31,212 bases of DNA, taken from positions 1 to 31,212 of the IMG/VR virus record IMGVR_UViG_3300048835_000147, one strand, 5' to 3'. A model generated the notes under the pieces. That model had not been told where the DNA came from and made no database searches. It was given only the letters and a program-made list of their open reading frames with translations. Positions 6,669-14,829 of this stretch are shown here, piece by piece (within the stretch, counting starts at the first letter, position 1; the number at the start of each line of letters is the position of its first letter). Source of the DNA: a virus. Position numbers and translations under genes: made by a program.

Positions 6669-6704
6669 CGTGCGTATAACGGGGCCGAAGCGACTTTCAA
6701 CACC
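6669..6704 (+). promoter_or_regulatory. Promoter element copy 4 with conserved 5' UTR (capsid)
   Basis: CGTGCGTATAACGGGGCCGA (6669-6688) is identical to the tail-tube copy at 13288-13307. TTTCAACAC then follows at the same distance in both (6695-6703 here). The shared block extends beyond the promoter into the transcribed leader. A GAGGGG ribosome site follows at 6710-6715. Confidence 0.7.
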
Positions 6705-6721
6705 GCCATGAGGGGCAAGCC

Positions 6722-8467
6722 GTGAACGTCAAGGAACTGCAGGACAAGCTCGAGGCGCTCCGCGCCGAGCTCGCCGAGATCAAGTCCGGAGATCGCACGC
6801 CGGAGACGGCCGAGAAGCTCACCGCGAAGCGCGCCGAGATCGCCGAGGCGCAGACTGAGCTCACGGCAGCGGAGGCCCAGGCCGCCGAGGTCGAGGCCGC
6901 GTTCGCGGATGCCGACGGTGACGAGGCTCCGGCCGCGCCTGCCGACGGTGACGGCGACGGCACCGGCGACGCGGCTCCCGCCGCTCCCGCTGCTCCTGCA
7001 ACCCCGGCGACTCCCGCTGCTCCCGATGCTCCGGCTGACGGCGACGCGGGCGGCGCTGGCGACGGCGCTGCGACGGGCGGCCCCGTGGCCCTGGCAGCTT
7101 CCGGTGCGGGCGACCGCGCTGGCGGCGACGCCGGCAACGACGCCGACGCGATGCAGCCGATGGTCCTCACTGCCTCCGGCAGCGCAGGCCAGGCCGGGCT
7201 CACGCCGGGCATGAAGCTCGACCGCGACTCGCTCGGCTCGATCCTCACCGCTGCGGGCGCCGCAGCGGGCGTGATCTCGCCCCGCACGCGCGTCGTGTCG
7301 ATCGACCGCTTCGGCGAGGGCGTCGAGCCCCTGTCGAACAACCTCTCCACGATGGAGAACACGCGGCTGCTCGCGAAGGCGCGCGGCGACTTCGCGAAGT
7401 CGAAGATCGGCAACAACCGCCCCGTGGCGCTCACCGCCGCCGGCTGCTTCTGTGGCCCGGACGAGCTCATCCGCACGACCGGCGTGGTCGGTCGGCGCGG
7501 CCGCCCGTTCGCGGCGATGTTCCCGACCATCCCGATCTCCGGCGGCTTCCGAGCCATGCCGGACCTCGCGTTCAACGTGGACACCGGGCTCCGCTCCGGC
7601 GTCTCGCAGTGGACGTGCACCGACCAGGGCGACGTGGACCCGGACGCTCCGGGCACCTGGAAGCCCTGCGCGGAGATCGAGTGCTTCACGGAGGCGACCT
7701 ACGAGCCCTACGCGGTCGTGGCCTGCGTGACGGTCGAGCGGTTCCACCGCTGGGCGCACCCGGAGCAGGTCGATGCCTGGATCAACCTGCTCGGCATCGA
7801 GTACGACTCGCTCGCCGAGACGCTCCTGATCGACCAGATCGAGGCCGAGGCCGGCACGCCGCTCACCGTGGGCGACACCGGCGACCTCATGGCCGACCAC
7901 TCGCTCGTGGCGAAGATCATCTACGCCCTGTCCAGCATGGCGTACCCGCTCGGGTACCAGTTCCGCGAGGGTGCCGGCGTCCTGGAGGGCTACACGCTCT
8001 CCGTGCCCGTCGGCATGGCCGAGGCGCTGTACGCCGACGAGAAGCTGCGAGGCTTCCCGTCGGGGATCAACTCGAAGGAAGCGATCGTCGCGGCCATCGA
8101 GAGCGGCACCGGCGTCCGGATGGTCGAGCGACTCGACGAGAGCACGTCGCGCAAGGCGGCGGCTGCGGCCACCGTCGCGGCGATGAACGCGGGTGGCGCG
8201 ATCGACGACGCCACCACGCCGCTGCTCCCGCCCACGTTCCGGATGTACCTCATTCCGCTCGAGGGCTACGTCCACGGCGAGGGCACGATCGTCTCGGCCG
8301 ACTGGCATGTGGACGACCCGCTCCTGCGCCAGAACAAGCTGCGCTACTTCCTGGAGAACGCCGAGATCCTGGCGAACCTCTCGGTGCGCAAGCCGCACAT
8401 CATCGACGTTCCCGGCGAGATCAAGGGCTCCTACACGGACCTCGTGCTCGCACCCGGCAACGTCTGA
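6722..8467 (+). CDS. Major capsid protein with fused scaffold-like N terminus (581 aa)
   Basis: This protein forms the icosahedral shell. GTG 6722 has GGGG 6 nt upstream. Residues 1-60 are a coiled coil (KELQDKLEALRAELAEIKSG), the expected delta/scaffold domain. Residues about 60-150 are an Ala/Pro/Gly/Asp-rich linker, probably disordered and removed by the protease at 5706. The HK97-like body follows. Its end, FRMYLIPLEGYVHGEG then DDPLLRQNKLRYFLENAE, matches the C-terminal pattern of actinophage capsid proteins. No separate scaffold gene is visible. The shared promoter/UTR block with the tail tube fits high expression. An intergenic hairpin follows at 8497-8536. A five-codon frame (ATG 6708) overlapping the GTG is probably accidental. 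Confidence 0.85.
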   Translation: MNVKELQDKLEALRAELAEIKSGDRTPETAEKLTAKRAEIAEAQTELTAAEAQAAEVEAAFADADGDEAPAAPADGDGDGTGDAAPAAPAAPATPATPAAPDAPADGDAGGAGDGAATGGPVALAASGAGDRAGGDAGNDADAMQPMVLTASGSAGQAGLTPGMKLDRDSLGSILTAAGAAAGVISPRTRVVSIDRFGEGVEPLSNNLSTMENTRLLAKARGDFAKSKIGNNRPVALTAAGCFCGPDELIRTTGVVGRRGRPFAAMFPTIPISGGFRAMPDLAFNVDTGLRSGVSQWTCTDQGDVDPDAPGTWKPCAEIECFTEATYEPYAVVACVTVERFHRWAHPEQVDAWINLLGIEYDSLAETLLIDQIEAEAGTPLTVGDTGDLMADHSLVAKIIYALSSMAYPLGYQFREGAGVLEGYTLSVPVGMAEALYADEKLRGFPSGINSKEAIVAAIESGTGVRMVERLDESTSRKAAAAATVAAMNAGGAIDDATTPLLPPTFRMYLIPLEGYVHGEGTIVSADWHVDDPLLRQNKLRYFLENAEILANLSVRKPHIIDVPGEIKGSYTDLVLAPGNV

Positions 8468-8496
8468 TCCACAGGCGAGTAGGCAAGGTGACACCG

Positions 8497-8536
8497 CGCC
8501 CCCGGCAGGAGCCCAACCAGGCGCCCGCCGGGGGCG
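8497..8536 (+). terminator. Intergenic hairpin after the capsid gene
   Basis: CGCCCCCGGC (8497-8506) pairs perfectly with GCCGGGGGCG (8527-8536) across a 20-nt loop. There is no U-run after it, so it may attenuate or stabilise the 3' end of the capsid message rather than fully terminate. It would lower expression of 8560-9420 relative to the capsid protein. Confidence 0.5.
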
Positions 8537-8559
8537 TCGGTATGAACGGAGACTGACAA

Positions 8560-9420
8560 GTGAGCGCAATCCTTCCACTTCCACGACCGCCCCGCATTCG
8601 CGGCGGCCTCGAGACGGTCGCGCAGGCGCTCGTCGGGCTCGACGGCGAGCCTCTGACCGAGGGCGAGTGGAACAAGGGCGTGATCCACACGAACGCCGCC
8701 CAGGGCGAGACGTTCGTCTCCGGCTACGGCGGCGGGTCGTATGGCACCGACCCCGACTCGGTGAAGCCGACCGTGGACAACCCGGACGCCGAGCTCTTCA
8801 TGCCGGTCACGCTGGGCGCGATCTTCGAGTGCCAGATGAACGCCCCCGGCGGCGTGCTGGGCGACGTCTCGCAGCAGCGGGCCGTGTCGCTCCTGGAGCG
8901 CCGTTCGTTCTCCGATCTCGCCGAGATCCTGCTGACCGGCGAGAACTACCGCTGCGACTCCGGGGACCAGAACCCCGGCTTCATCGCGAACGGTGAGCTC
9001 GCGGGCAACGGCGACGCTGGCGGCTCGCCGCGCGGCGTGCTGCACGGACTCATGGACGGCGTGTGCGGCGGCTGGGAATCCGACCCGGTGTTCCACATCC
9101 CGCGCGCGTTCATGGCGCACTTCATCGGCGAGCTCGTGCAGTGGGACGAGGCCAACGAGGTCTTCCGCTTCGGCCCGCACCGCGTCTCGTTCGACTGCTA
9201 CCCGAACGAGGGTCCGACCGGCAGCACACCGGCCAACCCGGACGGGTCCGAGGTTTGGGTCTGGGCGTCGCTGCCGCCGAAGCTCGCCGTGTCCGAGGAG
9301 ATCTCCACGACGCTCGTGCGCACGGAGCTCCAGAACCGCTACCAGGCACGCGCCGAGCGGGAGGCGATCATCGCCTTCGACACCGGCCTCGTGCTCGCGG
9401 CGAAGGCGATCGTCTCGTGA
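8560..9420 (+). CDS. Second capsid-like protein (possible pentamer subunit), 286 aa
   Basis: GTG 8560 has GGAG 8 nt upstream. The pattern follows an actinophage head-protein family encoded right after the capsid gene. It has an entry segment LFMPVTLGAIFECQ, then QQRAVSLLERRSFSDLAEILLTGE with NPGF, then a VFHIPRAFMAHFIG segment. It ends SEVWVWASLPPKLAV and RAEREAIIAFDTGLVLAAKA. Some annotators call such proteins capsid pentamer proteins; others leave them as coat-like. It is separated from the main capsid gene by a hairpin, which suits lower stoichiometry. An alternative is a minor head-tail protein. The next gene overlaps by GTGA. Confidence 0.6.
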   Translation: MSAILPLPRPPRIRGGLETVAQALVGLDGEPLTEGEWNKGVIHTNAAQGETFVSGYGGGSYGTDPDSVKPTVDNPDAELFMPVTLGAIFECQMNAPGGVLGDVSQQRAVSLLERRSFSDLAEILLTGENYRCDSGDQNPGFIANGELAGNGDAGGSPRGVLHGLMDGVCGGWESDPVFHIPRAFMAHFIGELVQWDEANEVFRFGPHRVSFDCYPNEGPTGSTPANPDGSEVWVWASLPPKLAVSEEISTTLVRTELQNRYQARAEREAIIAFDTGLVLAAKAIVS

Positions 9421-10280
9421 GCCCGGTCCCGCCCTACACTCCTGGCGGCGGCTACGTCCCGTACCCGCCTGGCGGCGACCCGCTGCAGTTTCTCGGCCTG
9501 GACCCGATGGGCGACCCGGCCTGGCTGACGGCTCCCTACGCGAACTACCTCTTCAACTCGTCGGGCGCGCAGGCGGGCAACCGCTTCAACGACTGGTCCG
9601 ACCTCATGGCGGCCGTCGCTCTCGTCGAGGGTCCGAAGACGATCACGTTCGAGCAGGACGACTCGATCCCGGCAGGCGCCTACGACCTGTCCAACATCGT
9701 CTTCCGTGGCAACTTCCTGCCGCTCGGCGTGGGCGGGCTCTTCATCGAGCTCGAAGAGGGTGTCACGTTCACCGACGTCACGCAGTTCCGTCTCGACGGA
9801 GGCGTGGGGCTCATCAACACGAGCTCGGCCCCGAACCTCGTGATCGAGAATGGCGACTTCGTGATCGTGACCGCCAGCGGCAACTCCGGCTTCGGATCGA
9901 CAGGCGCTCCCATGTTCGTGATCGAGGCGGGCGGCCAGTTCGTGATCGCGCTCGCCGACGGCGGCGTGCTCGCAGACGTGGGGCAGCCCGTGATCGAGGT
10001 CCAGTCCGGCGCCGGCCTTGCGGCCGTGGCGCTCAACGGCGTGGCCTCCGGGATGCAGGACAACACGATCACCGGCGACGGCGGCGCGTTCATCCGGCTC
10101 ATCCAGGGGATCGCCGTGGACGGATTCTCCGGAGCCACGCAGCCCTCGTTCTCCGGCGTGATCGTGGACCAGTTGTTCACCGACTCGCGCCTGCTCGGAT
10201 ACGACCCGTCGGGCACGGGCGGCACCCTGACCGCCGGCAACGTGCAGGCGGCGATCGACGAACTGGCTGGCCTGGTATGA
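9417..10280 (+). CDS. Appendage-like structural protein with VQAAIDEL C terminus (287 aa)
   Basis: GTG 9417 overlaps the previous stop (GTGA), which sets the start; the frame extends further upstream but only as a shadow of the capsid-like gene. The N terminus is Pro/Gly/Tyr-rich (YTPGGGYVPYPPGGDPLQ). The middle alternates short strands with Asn and Gly turns (APNLVIENGDFVIVTASG), like a β-helix or β-solenoid. The last 25 residues contain LTAGNVQAAIDELAGLV, a motif common at junctions of phage fibres and other virion appendages. It is probably a virion surface protein such as a head fibre, but the exact role is unknown. Confidence 0.7.
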   Translation: MSPVPPYTPGGGYVPYPPGGDPLQFLGLDPMGDPAWLTAPYANYLFNSSGAQAGNRFNDWSDLMAAVALVEGPKTITFEQDDSIPAGAYDLSNIVFRGNFLPLGVGGLFIELEEGVTFTDVTQFRLDGGVGLINTSSAPNLVIENGDFVIVTASGNSGFGSTGAPMFVIEAGGQFVIALADGGVLADVGQPVIEVQSGAGLAAVALNGVASGMQDNTITGDGGAFIRLIQGIAVDGFSGATQPSFSGVIVDQLFTDSRLLGYDPSGTGGTLTAGNVQAAIDELAGLV

Positions 10281-10471
10281 GAAACGCACTGCCCACCATT
10301 CTCGGCTACGACGTCGTGTGCACGACCTCTGCGCGGATCATCGCGCCGATGGTCGATGCGCGCGGGACGGCAGAAGGCATTGCCGCCGAGCACGGCGGCG
10401 TCGTCGTGCCCGTGCTCTCGACCACCACGCGGCGCATCGGGTACGCGCTGCCGCAGGCGCCGCCGGCATGA
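10277..10471 (+). CDS. Small unknown protein (64 aa)
   Basis: ATG 10277 overlaps the previous stop by ATGA, and the gene's own TGA overlaps the next ATG, so it is wedged between two coupled genes. The sequence MRNALPTILGYDVVCTTSARI followed by a VVVPVLSTTTRRIGYALP tail shows no membrane segment or known motif. Overlap on both sides is the main evidence that it is real. Confidence 0.6.
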   Translation: MRNALPTILGYDVVCTTSARIIAPMVDARGTAEGIAAEHGGVVVPVLSTTTRRIGYALPQAPPA

Positions 10472-11049
10472 CGCTGATCCAGATACCCCTCGGTGGACTG
10501 CGCTCGACCGAGCAGGTCATTGACCTGCGCTACTTCGACTCGGTGGCGTTCGGCGACACGTCGCCACCGGCGGTGGGACTGCTGTTCGATGGGCCGCTGT
10601 CGGAGTCGATAGCCAACCCGTTCGAGGGCTCTGACATCGTGGTTTCGGCCTCGATCATGCTGCCGCCGTTTCGCATCTTCACGGAGGCGATCGACCAGAA
10701 CTCGCCCGTCGGACGCCAGGCTCTCATCGATCTCGCGGTCGGCGCGGAGGCCAGCGGCCAGACCTCGTGGCCGTTCGACTACTACACCGTGAACACTCCC
10801 GACCGCGACCCATACATGCCCGACCCGCTCACAGCGAACGTGACGAACGGGACAGGCGGGTACACCGTGAGCGAGACGCTCCAGGTCGCCGCCAGCGGTC
10901 CTACGATCGACGTCAGCTTCCAGGACTACCTCAATACCGACCCGTCAATCCCCTGGCCCCTCTTCGGATACCGCGTCCCGGTATTCGGCGAAGAGCCGCT
11001 GTCGCACGCACGAATCAACATCCGCATCGAGGAGATCGCAGCACCATGA
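10468..11049 (+). CDS. Unknown structural protein (193 aa)
   Basis: ATG 10468 overlaps the previous TGA (ATGA). The protein has a hydrophobic, β-rich, Cys-free sequence starting MTLIQIPLGGLRSTEQVIDL. It has Pro/Asp-rich turns (NTPDRDPYMPDPL, around residues 110-122) and a closing FGYRVPVFGEEPLSHARINI segment. Composition suggests an extracellular or virion protein. It belongs to the 9417-12107 set of overlapping genes and is likely co-assembled with its neighbours. No family recognised. Confidence 0.65.
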   Translation: MTLIQIPLGGLRSTEQVIDLRYFDSVAFGDTSPPAVGLLFDGPLSESIANPFEGSDIVVSASIMLPPFRIFTEAIDQNSPVGRQALIDLAVGAEASGQTSWPFDYYTVNTPDRDPYMPDPLTANVTNGTGGYTVSETLQVAASGPTIDVSFQDYLNTDPSIPWPLFGYRVPVFGEEPLSHARINIRIEEIAAP

Positions 11050-12107
11050 GTGACACCTGGGAACGACGAGCAATCCCCTACGTTGACGGGTGGAACAAGG
11101 CGCCCAACGACGGCCCGCAGTTCACGGTCGTCTTCGACCAGAACGCCGACACGCTGACGATCACCGCCGATCAGCCGGTCTTCGGCGCGCTCGACGAGTT
11201 CACCGGCGAGGGCGAGAACCCGGACGGCTCGCCCGGCTGGACGTTCTCGGTGCCCAACGGCAACTTCACGATCGACTCCGCGACGCAGATCACGCTCGCG
11301 GGCGCGTGGAACTACCTCGTCGCCAGCCCCGGCGTCAACGCCACGATCACGCAACTCGACTTCTTCAACGCCGGCCCGACGCTGATCGGCACCTGGACCG
11401 GCACGGCCGCGATCACCGAGCCCGTCTCCGGCGACCCGCTGATCGAGAACTACTCCTACATCGACTTCTACGACACGGCGACGTCGCCACCGTCGTTTAT
11501 GTCGCCGGGCTGCGGCACGGTCGCAACCGCGAACGCGGCTCCGTCGATCTTCTTCTACTCGCAGAACATGCTCTCCGGCGGCGCCGACGGCGTGCGCCTG
11601 GTCGTGGACGGAAGCCCCGTCGACTACATCGCCTCGGTCGATCCGCAGTTCTTCGGCGACGGGGTGATCGCCGACGACGGATACTTCCTGCTCTCCGACC
11701 CCGCGCTCGCGGGCACGCAGGTCACTTCGGCGCAGCCGATCGACAGCGGCGGCAACCCCGTCGGCGTGGCGACCCCGCTGCAGTTGAACTACAACACCGT
11801 CCTGGACGCCGGCATCCAGTCCGGCGACCCCGACGTGCTCGAGATCGCGTGGGACGTCTGCCACGAGCAGCCGACGCAGATCAACGTCACGCGCTGCACG
11901 CCCAACAACGGCCAGCAGTATTACGACCCGCTCGGCCCGCAGGCCGGATTCAACCCGGTCGGCGCGACGTTCGTGCAGTGGGACACGACGGCGATCATCA
12001 TCGATCACCCGGCGTTCATCGGCGTTGGTCCGATCCACCGGATCGACACGCGCGACGCCGAGGGCCGCACGTTCGCGATCACCGGGGACACGCTGCCGTC
12101 GATCTGA
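11046..12107 (+). CDS. Unknown β-rich structural protein (353 aa)
   Basis: ATG 11046 overlaps the previous stop (ATGA). The protein is dominated by Thr/Val/Ile/Gly strands with Asp/Asn turns (FTVVFDQNADTLTITADQPV near the start). It has four Cys (SPGCG, WDVCHE, TRCTP region) and ends FAITGDTLPSI. It looks like a secreted or virion-surface β-sandwich protein. Last member of the coupled set that begins at 9417. No enzyme motif is visible, and the function is not known. Confidence 0.65.
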   Translation: MSDTWERRAIPYVDGWNKAPNDGPQFTVVFDQNADTLTITADQPVFGALDEFTGEGENPDGSPGWTFSVPNGNFTIDSATQITLAGAWNYLVASPGVNATITQLDFFNAGPTLIGTWTGTAAITEPVSGDPLIENYSYIDFYDTATSPPSFMSPGCGTVATANAAPSIFFYSQNMLSGGADGVRLVVDGSPVDYIASVDPQFFGDGVIADDGYFLLSDPALAGTQVTSAQPIDSGGNPVGVATPLQLNYNTVLDAGIQSGDPDVLEIAWDVCHEQPTQINVTRCTPNNGQQYYDPLGPQAGFNPVGATFVQWDTTAIIIDHPAFIGVGPIHRIDTRDAEGRTFAITGDTLPSI

Positions 12108-12131
12108 TCTGACGCGCAGCTTGCAGGGCCG

Positions 12132-12148
12132 CCGCTAGGATAGCGGGC
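12132..12148 (+). promoter_or_regulatory. Leaderless-type promoter inside a small palindrome
   Basis: CCGCTA (12132-12137), GGA, TAGCGG (12141-12146) is a perfect inverted repeat. The -10-like TAGGAT (12136-12141) spans its centre, exactly 7 nt before ATG 12149, the same geometry as at 2748 and 15794. The palindrome could serve as an operator. Confidence 0.5.
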
Positions 12149-13207
12149 ATGGCTCGCATCCCGAAGATCAGCATCCAGGGCTGGACCGAAGACGGTCCCG
12201 CGTACACGATCCACCGCACGCTCGCCGGCTGGCGGCACCGCAAGCACCGTCGCCAGGGCAACGCGCTCAACGCGAACGAGCTCGTCGGGCCGCACCCGGA
12301 CCTGCCGGATGCCGAGCTCCCGGAAGACGTGGGCGCCTCGTTCATGGTCTTCGCCGTGGGCGAGGTCGAGGTCCAGGCGTTCCGTCGCGGCCATGTGTAC
12401 GAGGCCACGCTGCTCGTTGACGGCGACGCCGTGAACGTGCTCGTGGATGCTCGCGGCGATCACGAGGTCCAGGAGTATGCCACCGGCATCACGCTCCTGT
12501 CGTGGCGCGTGCTCGAAGGCGAGGAGCTCGAATCCGCGATCGAGCACGGCCCGGCGCTCGCGTCGAACGTCAGCGACGGCGCCGAGTCGCAGGAGCCGCA
12601 GGGCGACCACCTGCACGAGACGCTCGTGGCCGACGCCGACAACGCCGACGATCCGATCGTCACGCTCACCGGCGCCCAGGTCGAGGAGATCTCCGAGACG
12701 GCCGCGCTGCTCGACGCGGCGCTCACGCCCGGCACGCCGGAGCACGAGCAGGTCGTCGCCAACATCGGCGAGATCGCCACCGAGATCGCAGCGGGCGGCA
12801 TGGTCCCGTCCGAGGCTGTGGCCTACCAGGTCGAGGACTCCACGGCGGCGCCCGATCCTATCGCCGAGCCCGCGCCCGACCTGGAGATCTCCGACGAGGC
12901 CGTGGGCAACATGGCTGCGATCGTGGAAGCCCTCGCCGACGAGAGTCTCACCGATGAGACTCCCACCGAAGAGACTCCCACCGAAGAGACTCCCGCTCCG
13001 GAGCTCACCGTCGAGGACGTGATGGTGCAGCGCCAGCGCTGGGAAGAGCTCGAAGCGAAGTTCGCCGCCGACCAGATCACCGACGAGGAGCTCGACGAGC
13101 TCCAGTCCTTCCAGGACGCCGCGCGCGCTGTGGCCGAAGGCTCGATCGGAGACGACGAGGACGCGGTGGGGGGCGCCGACGACCTCGCCTCCGACGAGGA
13201 GGAGTAG
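12149..13207 (+). CDS. Highly acidic unknown protein (352 aa)
   Basis: ATG 12149 lies 7 nt after a TAGGAT -10 and has no ribosome site, implying leaderless expression. Residues 1-50 are basic (RHRKHRRQ near residue 31), then the chain becomes strongly acidic. A middle compact region (about 60-130, FMVFAVGEVEVQAFRRGHVYE) may be folded. The rest is low-complexity with ETPTE repeats at about 270-282 and an Asp/Glu-rich end (DEDAVGGADDLASDEEE). Helical segments (EELEAKFAADQITDEELDEL) suggest partial coiled coil. It could be an assembly or scaffolding-type factor or a nucleic-acid mimic, but no domain supports either. A strong terminator follows. Confidence 0.7.
   Translation: MARIPKISIQGWTEDGPAYTIHRTLAGWRHRKHRRQGNALNANELVGPHPDLPDAELPEDVGASFMVFAVGEVEVQAFRRGHVYEATLLVDGDAVNVLVDARGDHEVQEYATGITLLSWRVLEGEELESAIEHGPALASNVSDGAESQEPQGDHLHETLVADADNADDPIVTLTGAQVEEISETAALLDAALTPGTPEHEQVVANIGEIATEIAAGGMVPSEAVAYQVEDSTAAPDPIAEPAPDLEISDEAVGNMAAIVEALADESLTDETPTEETPTEETPAPELTVEDVMVQRQRWEELEAKFAADQITDEELDELQSFQDAARAVAEGSIGDDEDAVGGADDLASDEEE
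12956..12994 (+). repeat. 15-bp tandem repeat within the acidic gene
   Basis: GAGACTCCCACCGAA occurs twice in perfect tandem (12956-12970 and 12971-12985), with a third partial copy to 12994. It encodes ETPTE units in the low-complexity region and may vary in copy number between relatives. Confidence 0.8.
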
Positions 13208-13234
13208 GCCGAGCGCGCCGGCCTGTGATCTCCA

Positions 13235-13262
13235 GAGGGGGGCTGCTTCGGCGGCCCCCCTC
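13235..13262 (+). terminator. Strong rho-independent-type terminator
   Basis: GAGGGGGGCTGC (13235-13246) pairs with GCGGCCCCCCTC (13251-13262) around a TTCG tetraloop, 12 bp with one G-U wobble. A modest pyrimidine tract (CCCTTTCCT) follows. It closes the unit ending at 13207, just ahead of the tail-tube promoter. Confidence 0.85.
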
Positions 13263-13287
13263 GCCCTTTCCTGTGCCTCACGAACCC

Positions 13288-13323
13288 CGTGCGTATAACG
13301 GGGCCGAGAGCGATTTCAACACA
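13288..13323 (+). promoter_or_regulatory. Promoter element copy 5 with conserved 5' UTR (tail tube)
   Basis: The 20 bp CGTGCGTATAACGGGGCCGA (13288-13307) matches the capsid-gene copy exactly, and TTTCAACAC (13314-13322) lies at the identical offset. An AGGAG ribosome site follows, 6 nt before GTG 13334. Confidence 0.7.
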
Positions 13324-13333
13324 GGAGTTCGTC

Positions 13334-14068
13334 GTGGCAGAGAAGTGTGTCAACCTCGGTTGCCCGGAAGTCATCCGTCTGGCCCTGGCCGATGCGTGCT
13401 CCGGCGCGCCGGTCCCCGGTCCAGCGAACGGCATGGCCCTGCGCTGCCAGCGCAACGTCACGATCGAGGCCCGCATCCGCGAGGCTGACACGTCCGAGTT
13501 CGTCTCGGACTGCGGCCAGGTCGACGAGTACGTCCAGGATGCCTACGTCCAGGGCTACACCGTCAGCTTCGAGAGCGCGCGCATCTCGCCCGAGCTCCAC
13601 GCGCTGCTCCTGGGCTACGACCTGCTCGCGATCGGCGGCGAGAACGTCGGCTTCATCGAGGAGGCGTCCGTCGGCTGCACCACGCAGACCGTGCGCCCGT
13701 CCTTCATCGTGGAGGCGTTCTACCGCGTTCGCCAGTGCGACCCCGGCGGTGGCTCCAACTACCTCCGGCGCGTGCTCCAGGGCGTCAAGTTCAACCCGGT
13801 CGAGCAGGACAAGGAAGGCCAGATCGTCTTCGAGCGCTACACGGGCACTTCGGTCCCGGCGCTCACGGCCGGCCTGGTCAACCCGGTCAGCGACACGGGC
13901 GGTCCCTACCAGGACTTCCCGGCTGACATCGTGACGGAGATCGGCGCGCTTCCGGCCGGCCACCTGAACGTCGGCCTCCGCTGGGTGGACCCGATCGCGT
14001 CGCCGACCAACGGCGTCACGCTCGAGGCCGGCACCTGCTACACCGCCGAGGTTCCGGTCGACGCCTGA
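13334..14068 (+). CDS. Major tail tube protein
   Basis: GTG 13334 has AGGAG 6 nt upstream. The N-terminal pattern KCVNLGCPEVIRLALADACS then GAPVPGPANGMALRC is characteristic of actinophage tail tube proteins. EEAS-type strands and the segment CGQVDEYVQDAYVQGYTVSF, then SPELHALLLGYDLL, are also characteristic. It has 244 residues, near the family norm. It would polymerise into rings around the tape measure. Its promoter and leader match those of the capsid gene, which fits very high expression. The position is odd: it precedes the head-tail adaptor and neck genes instead of following them. Confidence 0.75.
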   Translation: MAEKCVNLGCPEVIRLALADACSGAPVPGPANGMALRCQRNVTIEARIREADTSEFVSDCGQVDEYVQDAYVQGYTVSFESARISPELHALLLGYDLLAIGGENVGFIEEASVGCTTQTVRPSFIVEAFYRVRQCDPGGGSNYLRRVLQGVKFNPVEQDKEGQIVFERYTGTSVPALTAGLVNPVSDTGGPYQDFPADIVTEIGALPAGHLNVGLRWVDPIASPTNGVTLEAGTCYTAEVPVDA

Positions 14069-14088
14069 TCGGAAGGGAGGGCTCGACC

Positions 14089-14829
14089 ATGAGCCGTGAA
14101 GTCTGCGCTCCGTGGACGACTCCCGACAAGCTCTGCAACGAGGGGGGCGGGACCACGACCGATTGCGTCGATGGTTCCGTCCCCCTCGTCTTCAAGTGGA
14201 GCGACGAGGAGCTCATCCTGGCCGCCTCGAACATCCTGTACGCCCGGACGTGCTTCATGTACCCCGGCGTGTGCGGCCCGTTCGACGTGTGGCCCTGCAT
14301 CGACAGCCGGTGCTACTCGCCGAAGCACCCGTGCGCGCCGTGCGTCAGCTACAACGTCATCATGCTGCCGAGCGACCTGCCCGTGCTGGGCATCGACTCG
14401 ATCACCGAGAACGGCGTGGCGCTCGACCCCGGCGCGTACCGGCTCGATCGCGGCAACCGCGTCGTGCGCCTGGACGGTCTGCGCTGGCAGCGCAACAACT
14501 TCGGGCTGACGTCCGAGGGCGTCGAGACGATCGTGACGTACACGGTCGGCGTGCTGCCGCCGGTGGAGCTCCAGATGGCTGCGGCCGCGCTCGCTGACGA
14601 GCTCAAGAAGTCGTGCAACGGCCAGTCGTGCGCGCTCGATCCCCGCGTGGCGAGCTTCCAGCGTCGCGGCGTCGCCGTCGAGCTCACCGATCTCGCCGAG
14701 ATGCTCAAGTCCGGCGCCACGGGCATTCCGATCGTCGATCACGCGCTCAAGGTCCACGGTCAGTGCGCGCAGGGCACCGCTACTATGGTGGACCCAGCAG
14801 CACCGTACCGAGGGCAGCGTGTGACCTGA
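14089..14829 (+). CDS. Head-to-tail adaptor protein
   Basis: ATG 14089 has GGGAGG 8 nt upstream. The protein matches the actinophage head-tail adaptor pattern. It has a helix-rich start (WSDEELILAASNILYARTC) and then a Cys-rich insert (about 59-84). The core follows, with LPSDLPVLGIDSITENGVAL, YRLDRGNRVVRLDGLRWQ and ELQMAAAALADELKKSC. It ends with SFQRRGVAVEL and GIPIVDHAL. It would dock on the portal ring and receive the neck. The gene overlaps the next by TGATG. A TACTAT sequence near its end might drive the downstream genes. Confidence 0.75.
   Translation: MSREVCAPWTTPDKLCNEGGGTTTDCVDGSVPLVFKWSDEELILAASNILYARTCFMYPGVCGPFDVWPCIDSRCYSPKHPCAPCVSYNVIMLPSDLPVLGIDSITENGVALDPGAYRLDRGNRVVRLDGLRWQRNNFGLTSEGVETIVTYTVGVLPPVELQMAAAALADELKKSCNGQSCALDPRVASFQRRGVAVELTDLAEMLKSGATGIPIVDHALKVHGQCAQGTATMVDPAAPYRGQRVT
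14775..14784 (+). promoter_or_regulatory. Possible internal promoter (CCGCTACTAT)
   Basis: CCGCTACTAT fits the CCGCTA-nn-T family seen before leaderless genes. Here it lies 44 nt upstream of ATG 14829, inside the adaptor gene. The context is weak and it may be chance. Confidence 0.3.

Noticed and set aside
6708-6725. Five-codon frame (MRGKP) overlapping the capsid GTG as a leader peptide
   Set aside because: It has no ribosome site of its own; its AGGGG serves the capsid start. Too short to support without conservation.
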